Positions 34,424 to 41,945 of a stretch of DNA of 64,000 nt are shown here, in pieces. The translations under genes and the position numbers were made by a program. The DNA is taken from contig NZ_JAMOHV010000008.1 in NCBI RefSeq assembly GCF_024448505.1, positions 1-64,000 on the forward strand, in the 5' to 3' direction. Below the pieces are notes generated by a model. The model ran no database searches. It was not told where the DNA came from and was given only the letters and a program-made list of their open reading frames with translations. How positions within the stretch are numbered: position 1 is the stretch's first letter; each line of letters opens with the position of its first letter. This stretch comes from Stutzerimonas degradans. Lineage in GTDB: Bacteria; Pseudomonadota; Gammaproteobacteria; Pseudomonadales; Pseudomonadaceae.

Positions 34424-35355
34424 TGGTTGTCGCGGATTCGTTCGCAGCCGACGTGGTAATGCAGGAGCTGCATTTCGACTGGCTGCGCGGCGTGCGTCTG
34501 GCGGTGCTGCGTCTGGATCTGGTGGATCCGGAACTGTCGGGCAACAAGTGGTTCAAGCTCTCGCATCACCTTGCCGCTGCCCAAGCGACACGGGCTCCCG
34601 GCCTGATCAGCCTCGGCGGCGCGCATTCCAACCATCTGCACGCGCTGGCTGCGGCCGGACAGCGCTTCGGATTGGCGACTGTCGGCCTGCTGCGCGGCAC
34701 CGAGCAGGACGCGCCGACCGTGCGCGACCTGCAGCGTTTCGGCATGCGACTGCACTGGCTGGGCTACGGTGGCTACCGTGCACGCCATCAGCCTCGGTTC
34801 TGGGACGCCTGGCGGGCGCTTTATCCGAATTATCACTGTGTACCCGAGGGCGGCGGCGGGCTGGCGGGCGCCTTGGGCTGCGTGACGCTGGTGGCGCAGC
34901 TTAGGGCGCGGCTGGGCGAGATTGGCTGGGATGACTATGAGGCGCTTTGGCTGGCGGTCGGCACCGGGACCACGCTCGCCGGCCTGGTGCTCGGCGAAGC
35001 CGGAAACCATCCGGTGATCGGCGCGCTGGCGGGGCCGCCGGCACATGCGGTGCCGGACAACGTGCGACGGCTGCTGGACGAGGCCGGCACGGCGGATGCC
35101 GGTTATCGGCTGGTAGATGCCAGCCGTGGCGGATTCGGCCGTTTCGATGGCGAGCTCGCCAGGTTCATCCTGCAGGCCGAGCGCGACAGCGGACTGCCGC
35201 TGGACCCGGTGTATACCGCCAAGGCGCTGCTGGCGCTGCGCGCGAGCATCGACGCGGGTGAGTGGGACGTCGGCAGCCGGCTGGTGTTCATCCATACCGG
35301 CGGACTGCAAGGACGCCGCGCCGCCGAGGAACAGTTGTTGCGCCTGCGTGGCTGA
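34423..35355 (+). CDS. PLP-dependent ACC deaminase / D-cysteine desulfhydrase family protein
   Basis: A 310-residue fold-type II PLP enzyme. The lysine in DPELSGNKWFKLSHH is the likely Schiff-base residue, followed by LISLGGAHSNHLHALA and the glycine loop VGTGTTLAGLVLG that holds the phosphate. The family removes amino groups from 1-aminocyclopropane-1-carboxylate or cleaves D-cysteine; sequence alone cannot choose, and most pseudomonad copies of this length act as D-cysteine desulfhydrases. ATG 34423 forms a TGATG junction with the coiled-coil gene. Confidence 0.85.
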   Translation: MVVADSFAADVVMQELHFDWLRGVRLAVLRLDLVDPELSGNKWFKLSHHLAAAQATRAPGLISLGGAHSNHLHALAAAGQRFGLATVGLLRGTEQDAPTVRDLQRFGMRLHWLGYGGYRARHQPRFWDAWRALYPNYHCVPEGGGGLAGALGCVTLVAQLRARLGEIGWDDYEALWLAVGTGTTLAGLVLGEAGNHPVIGALAGPPAHAVPDNVRRLLDEAGTADAGYRLVDASRGGFGRFDGELARFILQAERDSGLPLDPVYTAKALLALRASIDAGEWDVGSRLVFIHTGGLQGRRAAEEQLLRLRG

Positions 35356-35390
35356 GCAGCACGCGCGTTGCGCCGGTTGCGCAGGTGTGG

Positions 35391-36608
35391 TCAGCCAGCG
35401 AGACCGAGCAGCCAGCCACCGACTCCACCTGCCGCGACGACCAGCCAGGGCGGCAGCTTCCAGACCATCAGCGCCGCGAGGGCCAGCAGAGCGGCAGCGA
35501 AGTCGGTGGGGCCGCCGATGGCGCTGGTCCACACCGGATCGTAGAGCGCGGCAAGCAGCAGACCGACGACCGCTGCATTGATCCCGCCCAGCGCCGCTTG
35601 GGTGCGCGAGCTTTGGCGCAGCTGCTGCCAGAACGGCAGGGCACCGATGACCAGCAGAAACGACGGAACGAACAGCGCCAGCAGGCAGACGGTCGCGCCT
35701 AGCCAGCCGCTGGGTGCGATGTTCATCGAGGCACCGAGGAATGCCGCAAAGGTGAACAACGGGCCGGGCACGGCCTGCGCTGCGCCGTAGCCGGCGAGGA
35801 AAGCGTCCTGGTCGACCCAGCCGGCCGGCACCACTTCGGCCTGCAGCAATGGCAGCACCACGTGACCGCCGCCGAACACCAGCGAGCCGGTGCGATAGAA
35901 CGCGTCGACCATCGCCAGCAGGGAGTTCGAGGACGCTTGCGTAAGCAGCGGCAGGACGAGCAGTAAGGTGAGGAACAGCGCCAGCAAGACCAATCCGCTG
36001 CGCCGCCCGACCGTGACCCTCAGCTCAGTGGTAGCCGGTGCGCTGTTGGTGCGGAACCAGCAGAGACCGAGCAGGCCAGCCACGACAATCACCGCCACCT
36101 GTGTCCAGGCCGAGGGCAACGCCAGCAGCGTGATTGCCGCAAGAACGCTGATGCCGATGCGCAGGCGGTCGGTGCAGAGGCTGCGGCCCATGCCCCACAC
36201 GGCCTGGGCCACCACCGCGACGGCGACGATCTTCAGACCCTGCAGCGCACCGCCGGGTAGCGCATCGCCCCACGAGCGGATGCCGATGGCAAACAGCGCG
36301 AGGGCGATGGCCGAGGGCAGGGTAAAGCCGGCCCAGGCCGCCAGGGCGCCGCGATAGCCGCCGCGCAGCAGGCCCACCGCCAGACCGACCTGACTGCTCG
36401 CCGGACCTGGCAGGAACTGGCACAGCGCGACCAGATCGGCGTAGCTGCGTTCGTCCAGCCAGCGACGGCGTTCGACGAATTCGTTACGGAAGAAGCCAAG
36501 ATGCGCAACCGGCCCACCGAACGAGGTCAGGCCCAGGCGCAGAAACACCAAGAAGATCGCCCAGATGCTGGATTGCGAGGTGGCGGCAGGGTGATGCGAG
36601 GCGGTCAT
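35391..36608 (-). CDS. chrA: Chromate transporter (CHR family)
   Basis: A 405-residue membrane protein with two CHR halves. The first begins FLRLGLTSFGGPVAHLGFFR and carries CQFLPGPASSQVGLAVG. The second carries RTGSLVFGGGHVVLPLLQ and GYGAAQAVPGPLFTFAAFLG. Long-chain CHR proteins export chromate by proton exchange. There is no chrB or chrR gene nearby; the neighbours are the PLP enzyme (convergent, 35 bp gap) and DUF1853 (same strand, 85 bp gap). Confidence 0.93.
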   Translation of the reverse strand: MTASHHPAATSQSSIWAIFLVFLRLGLTSFGGPVAHLGFFRNEFVERRRWLDERSYADLVALCQFLPGPASSQVGLAVGLLRGGYRGALAAWAGFTLPSAIALALFAIGIRSWGDALPGGALQGLKIVAVAVVAQAVWGMGRSLCTDRLRIGISVLAAITLLALPSAWTQVAVIVVAGLLGLCWFRTNSAPATTELRVTVGRRSGLVLLALFLTLLLVLPLLTQASSNSLLAMVDAFYRTGSLVFGGGHVVLPLLQAEVVPAGWVDQDAFLAGYGAAQAVPGPLFTFAAFLGASMNIAPSGWLGATVCLLALFVPSFLLVIGALPFWQQLRQSSRTQAALGGINAAVVGLLLAALYDPVWTSAIGGPTDFAAALLALAALMVWKLPPWLVVAAGGVGGWLLGLAG

Positions 36609-36693
36609 GATCGGTCCGTTGGCTGACGTGCGACGAGCGTTGCAGGCTGGCGGCCGGCCAGCTTAGTCGGACTTCATGACAAGCTGAAGTAGC

Positions 36694-37632
36694 TCACTGC
36701 GCCGGGTTCGGCCAGTCATCGCCTACCAGAAACAGGCGCTCCTGCTCGACCCAGGCATTAGCGTCGGCTTCCAGACGCACCAGCAATCGGGGCTGCGTTG
36801 CGACTGGCGCGCTGGCGAGCCAAGCGGCAAAGCCTGCCGCCGTCCATAGCTGCTCCGCATCGATGCGCGCCGGTGCCAGCCAGCGCTGGCGTGCCAGCGG
36901 CTGCCAGTGGGCAGTCGGCTGCGAGTGCATGAGGTCGGGCCATTGCGCCTGGCGCAACCAGCGCCCGTGCAGGTGTTGCGGATTGCAGTCGGCGGGTTGC
37001 GCGCAGCCGGATGGCCACGGTCGGAACAGGTAGCCGCCCAGCCAGAAACTGCTGCGTACCGGTTGGCAGGTCAGCTCGCGCAGCAGGGCGGTGGCGGGTT
37101 CCGCACCCGCCAGCGGCAACTGGTGCTCGCGCAGATGCGCCAGTTTGAGGTCCAGCCGATCGAGGCTGCCTGGCCCCAGCCAGTGATCGTGCCGATGCCC
37201 TTCAGCCCGATCGAGACCGAGGTAGAACTTCACGGCCAGTTCGAGGTGATGCACGCCTTCGGCATCGCGTAGCAGCAGGTCCAGCTCGCCCAGCGTGTGC
37301 CCGGCCTGGCGGATCGGCAGGTTCGCCGCCAGCAGTTCGACATCCGGCACCTGGCAGAGCGCGAATTGCCAGAGCCGCTCGTAATACAGCCCCAGCCGGC
37401 GAATGCTGCGGCTGGCAAGCCAGCCGTGCAGCGCCGAAGGATCGCGGTCCTGGCGCAACAGCCAGTCGGCCAGCAGCTCCGGCTGGGCCAGCCATCGGCT
37501 CGCCGCCAGCGGATGGCGCTGCGCCCAGGGGCCGCCGTCGAGCAGCGGCGGCGAGACGATGGCCCAGGCGAGGTCGCGTATCTGCGGGTCCAGGAGTCGT
37601 GCCGGCAAGTCGTACAGACTGGGAATAGACAT
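36694..37632 (-). CDS. DUF1853 family protein
   Basis: A 312-residue protein with the family features LLDPQIRDLAWAIVSPPLL at the N-terminus, GELDLLLRDAEGVHHLELAVKFYLG in the middle and LFLVGDDWPN at the end. The D/E-rich LDLLLRD and ELAVKFYL elements resemble a PD-(D/E)XK nuclease core, which suggests a nucleic-acid role, but the function is not known. The start is uncertain between ATG 37632 and ATG 37644; neither has a clear ribosome site. It is divergent from nadK. Confidence 0.82.
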   Translation of the reverse strand: MSIPSLYDLPARLLDPQIRDLAWAIVSPPLLDGGPWAQRHPLAASRWLAQPELLADWLLRQDRDPSALHGWLASRSIRRLGLYYERLWQFALCQVPDVELLAANLPIRQAGHTLGELDLLLRDAEGVHHLELAVKFYLGLDRAEGHRHDHWLGPGSLDRLDLKLAHLREHQLPLAGAEPATALLRELTCQPVRSSFWLGGYLFRPWPSGCAQPADCNPQHLHGRWLRQAQWPDLMHSQPTAHWQPLARQRWLAPARIDAEQLWTAAGFAAWLASAPVATQPRLLVRLEADANAWVEQERLFLVGDDWPNPAQ

Positions 37633-37808
37633 GCCAAGCAGCATAGCCGAGGTTGGTTTGCCGCTGGTTCGCGGTTTCGCCCATAATCGCCGCGCCGGTG
37701 GATCACATGCGCCTGCGCGTGTTCCAAGCGATGTGAGGCCGTACCCGGCGCTTGCTTCGCCGGCGCTGTTCGCCTGCCCCGTCCCGCCATGCACACCTGG
37801 GAGCCTCA

Positions 37809-38696
37809 ATGGAGCAATTTCGCAATATCGGCATCATCGGCCGCCTGGGCAGTTCCCAGGTGCTGGATACCATCCGCCGGCTGAAGAAGTTTCTCGTCGA
37901 GCGCCACCTGCACGTGATTCTCGAGGAAAACATCGCCGAGGTCCTGCCCGGCCATGGCATGCAGACCTCCTCGCGCCAGCGCCTGGGTGAGGCCTGCGAC
38001 CTGGTGATCGTGGTGGGCGGCGACGGCAGCCTGCTCGGCGCCGCGCGGGCGATGGCCAAGCATCGCGTACCGGTGTTGGGAATCAACCGTGGCAGTCTGG
38101 GCTTTCTCACCGACATCAAGCCGGACGAGCTGGAAGAGAAGGTCGCCGAGGTGCTCAGCGGGCAGTACACGCTGGAGAACCGCTTCCTGCTCGAAGCCCA
38201 GGCGCGGCGCTTCGAGGAAACCATCGGCGCGGGCGATGCGCTCAACGACGTGGTGCTGCATCCGGGCAAGTCGACGCGGATGATCGAGTTCGAGCTGTTC
38301 ATCGACGGCCAGTTCGTCTGTAGCCAGAAGGCCGATGGCCTGATCGTCGCCACGCCGACCGGCTCCACCGCCTACGCGCTCTCCGCCGGCGGGCCGATCA
38401 TGCATCCGCGCCTGGACGCCATCGTCATCGTGCCGATGTACCCGCACACGCTGTCCAGCCGACCCATCGTGGTGGACGGCAACAGCGAACTGAAGATCGT
38501 CGTGTCGTCGAACATGCAGATCTATCCGCAGGTGTCCTGCGACGGGCAGAACCATTTCACCTGCGCACCGGGCGATACCGTCACCGTGCGCAAGAAATCG
38601 CAGAAGTTGCACCTGATCCACCCGCTGGATCATAACTACTACGAAGTCTGCCGGACCAAGCTCGGCTGGGGCAGTCGCCTCGGCGGAGGCGATTGA
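37809..38696 (+). CDS. nadK: NAD kinase
   Basis: A 295-residue enzyme that phosphorylates NAD to NADP. The GGDGS motif (VVVGGDGSLLGAAR) and the second conserved region (GLIVATPTGSTAYALSAGGP) are intact. ATG 37809 gives MEQFRNIGIIGR and the length usual for pseudomonads. It is the first gene of a closely packed run: the phosphatase gene starts on its stop codon (TGATG), and the rhomboid gene overlaps that. Confidence 0.97.
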   Translation: MEQFRNIGIIGRLGSSQVLDTIRRLKKFLVERHLHVILEENIAEVLPGHGMQTSSRQRLGEACDLVIVVGGDGSLLGAARAMAKHRVPVLGINRGSLGFLTDIKPDELEEKVAEVLSGQYTLENRFLLEAQARRFEETIGAGDALNDVVLHPGKSTRMIEFELFIDGQFVCSQKADGLIVATPTGSTAYALSAGGPIMHPRLDAIVIVPMYPHTLSSRPIVVDGNSELKIVVSSNMQIYPQVSCDGQNHFTCAPGDTVTVRKKSQKLHLIHPLDHNYYEVCRTKLGWGSRLGGGD

Positions 38697-39667
38697 TGGA
38701 GCTCGATCCCGGACGCGGTTATGACCTGATCGGCGACGTTCACGGCTGCGCTCATGCGCTGGGACGCCTGCTGGATGGGCTCGGATATCGCCTGCAGGGC
38801 GGTGTCTGGCGGCACCCGCGCCGACAGGCGATCTTCCTCGGTGACATCATTGACCGTGGGCCGCATATCCGCGAAGCGCTGCATCTGGTGCACGACATGG
38901 TCGATCACCAGCAGGCGCACTGCATCATGGGCAACCACGAATTCAATGCGCTGGGCTGGTACATGCGGGCGCCGCCGGGCAGTGGCCGGGAGTTCGTACG
39001 TGATCGCTCGCCGCGTTTCGCCCGCCTGCTGCAGGAAACTTTCCAGCAATTCGAACACCACGCCGCCGAATGGCAGGCCTTTCGTGACTGGTTCTACGAG
39101 CTGCCGCTGTACCTGGAGACCGAGCGTTTCCGCGCGGTGCACGCGTGCTGGGATGCCGATGTGATCGCCCGCCTGCAGCCATTTCTCAACGACGGGCGGA
39201 TCAACCCGGCGCTTCTGCGCGAAGCGGGACTGCCCGGCAGTTTCATCTGTCAGGCGTTTGACCGGCTGCTGCGTGGCACCGACATGCCGTTGCCGCACGG
39301 CATGACGCTGACCAGTGAGGAAGGTTTCGTGCGCACCTTCTTCCGCACCAAGTTCTGGGAGGAGAACCCGCAGACCTACGGCGATGTGGTGTTCCAGCCC
39401 GGAGGCCTGCCGGACCATGCGGCGCGTCTGCCGCTGTCCCCGCAGCAGAAGAGCCGGCTGTTCCTCTACGGGCCGGACGAGCCGTTGCTGTTCGTCGGTC
39501 ATTACTGGCGGCGCGGGCAGCCGGGGCCGCTGCGCGACAACCTGGCCTGCCTGGATTACAGCGCGGTGAAGAAGGGCAAGCTGGTGGCGTATCGGCTGGA
39601 TCAGGAAACCCGTCTGGACCCGGCGAAATTCGCCTGGGTCGACGTCTGCGCGGTGTTCCGTACATGA
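38696..39667 (+). CDS. Metallophosphoesterase (PP2A/PPP-like)
   Basis: A 323-residue calcineurin-type phosphoesterase. The metal motifs DVHGCAHALGRLLD, GDIIDRGPH and GNHEFNALGWYM are all present in order, followed by VGHYWRRGQP, so it should be catalytically competent. Such proteins include serine/threonine phosphatases and dinucleotide hydrolases; the substrate is not clear. ATG 38696 overlaps the nadK stop by one base. Confidence 0.88.
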   Translation: MELDPGRGYDLIGDVHGCAHALGRLLDGLGYRLQGGVWRHPRRQAIFLGDIIDRGPHIREALHLVHDMVDHQQAHCIMGNHEFNALGWYMRAPPGSGREFVRDRSPRFARLLQETFQQFEHHAAEWQAFRDWFYELPLYLETERFRAVHACWDADVIARLQPFLNDGRINPALLREAGLPGSFICQAFDRLLRGTDMPLPHGMTLTSEEGFVRTFFRTKFWEENPQTYGDVVFQPGGLPDHAARLPLSPQQKSRLFLYGPDEPLLFVGHYWRRGQPGPLRDNLACLDYSAVKKGKLVAYRLDQETRLDPAKFAWVDVCAVFRT

Positions 39668-40524
39668 GTGTCGTGGTCGAGGCGTTGCGCCTGCCGTTGT
39701 CGCAGGATCTGAGTGGGTTCGTCGGGCTGCTGCGCCATCTGCGGGTGCCGTGCCGGGTTTCGGTGGAGGGCGACCAGCAGGTGTTGCGGGTGCCGGACGC
39801 AGCGGTCGAGCAAGTGCGCGAACTCTATGCGCGCTATCCCGACGGCGGCGCCGTGCCGGTGGCGGAGCCGCCGCGGCGGCGCGGTGGTTTCATCGCCGCC
39901 TTGCGTGCCAGCCCGCTCACGGCGGTAGTGTTGATTGTCACGCTGCTGACCGCGTTGATTACCCAGCTTGGCGATAACTTCGCGACCATCCGCTGGCTGA
40001 ATTTCGTCGATTTTCGCATCGATGGCGAGTACGCCTATTTCGCCACACTGGAGCAGACACTGGCAGCGGGGCAGTGGTGGCGGCTGCTCACGCCGATGTT
40101 CGTGCATTTCGGCATCCTCCACCTGGCGATGAACGGCATGTGGTTCTGGGAGCTGGGGCGGCGGATCGAAGCCCGTCAGCGCGCCTGGATGCTGCTGGCC
40201 CTGACCGTGCTGTTCGGCCTGGTGTCCAATTTCGCGCAGTACCTGTTCGGCGGGCCGGGCATCTTTGGCGGTCTGTCCGGTGTGCTCTACGGTCTGCTCG
40301 GCCATTGCTGGCTGTTCCAGCGTTTCGCGCCGAACGCGGCCTACCGGCTGCCACCGGGCGTGGTAGGGCTGATGCTGGTCTGGTTGGTGATCTGTCTGAG
40401 CGGCGTCATCGACGTATTGAGCTTCGGCACCCTGGCCATCGCCAATGCCGCGCATGTCGGCGGCCTGGTAGCTGGGTGCGCCACCGGTGTTGTCGGTGGG
40501 CTGCTGGCGCGCAGCAGGCGGTAA
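39664..40524 (+). CDS. Rhomboid family intramembrane serine protease
   Basis: A 286-residue protein. A soluble N-terminal domain (about 1-80) precedes six or more membrane segments. The catalytic Ser is in GGLSGVLYG and the catalytic His in NAAHVGG, with the L1-loop MNGMWFWELGRRIE in place. The protein cleaves membrane-anchored substrates within the bilayer; none is known here. It overlaps the phosphatase gene by 4 bp. Confidence 0.9.
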   Translation: MSVVVEALRLPLSQDLSGFVGLLRHLRVPCRVSVEGDQQVLRVPDAAVEQVRELYARYPDGGAVPVAEPPRRRGGFIAALRASPLTAVVLIVTLLTALITQLGDNFATIRWLNFVDFRIDGEYAYFATLEQTLAAGQWWRLLTPMFVHFGILHLAMNGMWFWELGRRIEARQRAWMLLALTVLFGLVSNFAQYLFGGPGIFGGLSGVLYGLLGHCWLFQRFAPNAAYRLPPGVVGLMLVWLVICLSGVIDVLSFGTLAIANAAHVGGLVAGCATGVVGGLLARSRR

Positions 40525-40594
40525 CTGCGGCTGCTGTCGGGTCGCCAGCGGCCAATTCCGGTAGAATGCCCGCTCGTTTCCCTGGGAGCTGGCC

Positions 40595-40873
40595 ATGTCG
40601 TCCTTTATCCAAACCGCCGAAAACATCACCCCCGAAATCTACACAAGCCTCAAACAGGCCATTGAGCTCGGCAAATGGGCTGACGGCCGCAAGCTGACTC
40701 CCGAGCAGAAGGAAACCTGCATGCAGGCGATCATCGCCTGGGAGATGAAGAACCTTCCCGAGGAAGAGCGCACCGGTTACATGGGCGGGCAGGAGTGCGG
40801 CTCCAAGAGCAAGAAGGCCGAGGCCCCCATCGATACCAGCCTGTTTGCCCCGGCTTCGGGAACCCGCCACTGA
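40595..40873 (+). CDS. DUF1315 (YeaC-like) protein
   Basis: A 92-residue soluble protein with the DUF1315 signature ITPEIYTSLKQAIELGKWADG, then LTPEQKETCMQAIIAWE and RTGYM. The function is unknown. A TAGAAT sequence at 40562-40567 may be a promoter -10 element. Its stop overlaps the DUF2797 start (TGATG), so the two are coupled. Confidence 0.9.
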   Translation: MSSFIQTAENITPEIYTSLKQAIELGKWADGRKLTPEQKETCMQAIIAWEMKNLPEEERTGYMGGQECGSKSKKAEAPIDTSLFAPASGTRH

Positions 40874-41712
40874 TGCGGGAACTCGGACGCGGCGCGCTGG
40901 AGAAGATGGCGGTCCAGCTCGAATCCGGCGTGCCGGTGCAGTATGCATTTCGCCTCGGTGAAGGGCTGGTGCCGGTCAACCCGCTGATCGGCCGGCAGAT
41001 TCGCCTGGAATACCTGGGCGCCATCCACTGCACTCATTGCGGGCGCAAGACCAACAAGAGCTTCAGCCAGGGCTACTGCTATCCCTGCTTCAAGAAACTG
41101 CCGCAGTGCGACACTTGCATCGTCAGCCCCGAGAGGTGCCACCACGAACTGGGCACCTGTCGCGACCCGGACTGGGGTACGCAGTTCTGCATGACCGATC
41201 ATGTGGTCTATCTGGCGAACTCCTCGGGCATCAAGGTCGGTATCACCCGCGCCACGCAGCTACCGACGCGCTGGCTCGACCAGGGTGCGAGCCAGGCGCT
41301 GCCGATCATGCGCGTCGCCACTCGCCAGCAATCGGGCCTGGTCGAAGACCTGCTGCGCAGCCAGGTTGCCGACCGCACCAACTGGCGAGCACTGCTCAAA
41401 GGCGATGCCGAGCCGCTCGACCTGATCCAGACGCGCGAGCACATCTTCGATGCCTGCGCCGAAGGGCTGCGGTATCTGCAGCAGCGTTTCGGTCTGCAGG
41501 CGATTCAGCCGCTGGCCGACGCGGAAGTGGTGGAAATCCGCTATCCGATAGACGCCTACCCGACCAAGGTGGTCAGCCTCGATCTGGACAAGACGCCGGT
41601 GGTCGAGGGCACGCTCAAGGGCATCAAGGGCCAGTACCTGATTCTCGACACCGGCGTGATCAACATCCGCAAGTTCACGGCCTATCAGGTGGCCGCCAGC
41701 GCCGCTGCGTAG
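40873..41712 (+). CDS. DUF2797 family protein
   Basis: A 279-residue protein. A cysteine-rich section (CTHCGRKTNKSFSQGYCYPC, then CDTC, C, C) looks like a zinc-binding region at about residues 50-100. It is followed by a GIY-YIG-like stretch (HVVYLANSSGIKVGITRATQ). The function is unknown. ATG 40873 overlaps the DUF1315 stop by one base; the longer frame is a shadow of DUF1315. Two GGTGGA-type palindromes follow the stop. Confidence 0.88.
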   Translation: MRELGRGALEKMAVQLESGVPVQYAFRLGEGLVPVNPLIGRQIRLEYLGAIHCTHCGRKTNKSFSQGYCYPCFKKLPQCDTCIVSPERCHHELGTCRDPDWGTQFCMTDHVVYLANSSGIKVGITRATQLPTRWLDQGASQALPIMRVATRQQSGLVEDLLRSQVADRTNWRALLKGDAEPLDLIQTREHIFDACAEGLRYLQQRFGLQAIQPLADAEVVEIRYPIDAYPTKVVSLDLDKTPVVEGTLKGIKGQYLILDTGVINIRKFTAYQVAASAAA

Positions 41713-41741
41713 GTGGAGAATGCGCCAAGCGCTTTTCCACC
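41712..41741. repeat. REP-like palindrome, copy 1 (before pepN)
   Basis: GGTGGAGAA (41712-41720) pairs with TTTTCCACC (41733-41741), and GCGC pairs with GCGC around a CAA loop. It overlaps a second possible stem, GCGCCAAGCG (41722-41731) with CGCTTGGCGC (41741-41750). It starts right at the DUF2797 stop codon and might end that transcript, but there is no T tract. Confidence 0.6.
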
Positions 41742-41796
41742 GCTTGGCGCCGGTTGCCCATGCCCCGCTCAAGGATGAGTAGGACGGAGCAATCGC

Positions 41797-41822
41797 GTGG
41801 AAAAGGCCGGGCCGTTTTCCAC
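41797..41822. repeat. REP-like palindrome, copy 2 (before pepN)
   Basis: GTGGAAAA (41797-41804) pairs perfectly with TTTTCCAC (41815-41822) around a GC-rich centre and is followed by CCTAC. Its arms are the same word as copies 1 and 3. Confidence 0.6.
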
Positions 41823-41945
41823 CCTACAAGTCCGCTGCGACAGACGCTAAGCTCGGACTCATCCACAGCCCGGTCTCCCGGGCTGGCATACATCGCACAT
41901 TCCCGCTTGAAGCGTGCCGCTTGAAGCTCAGCCGACGAGGTTTCC

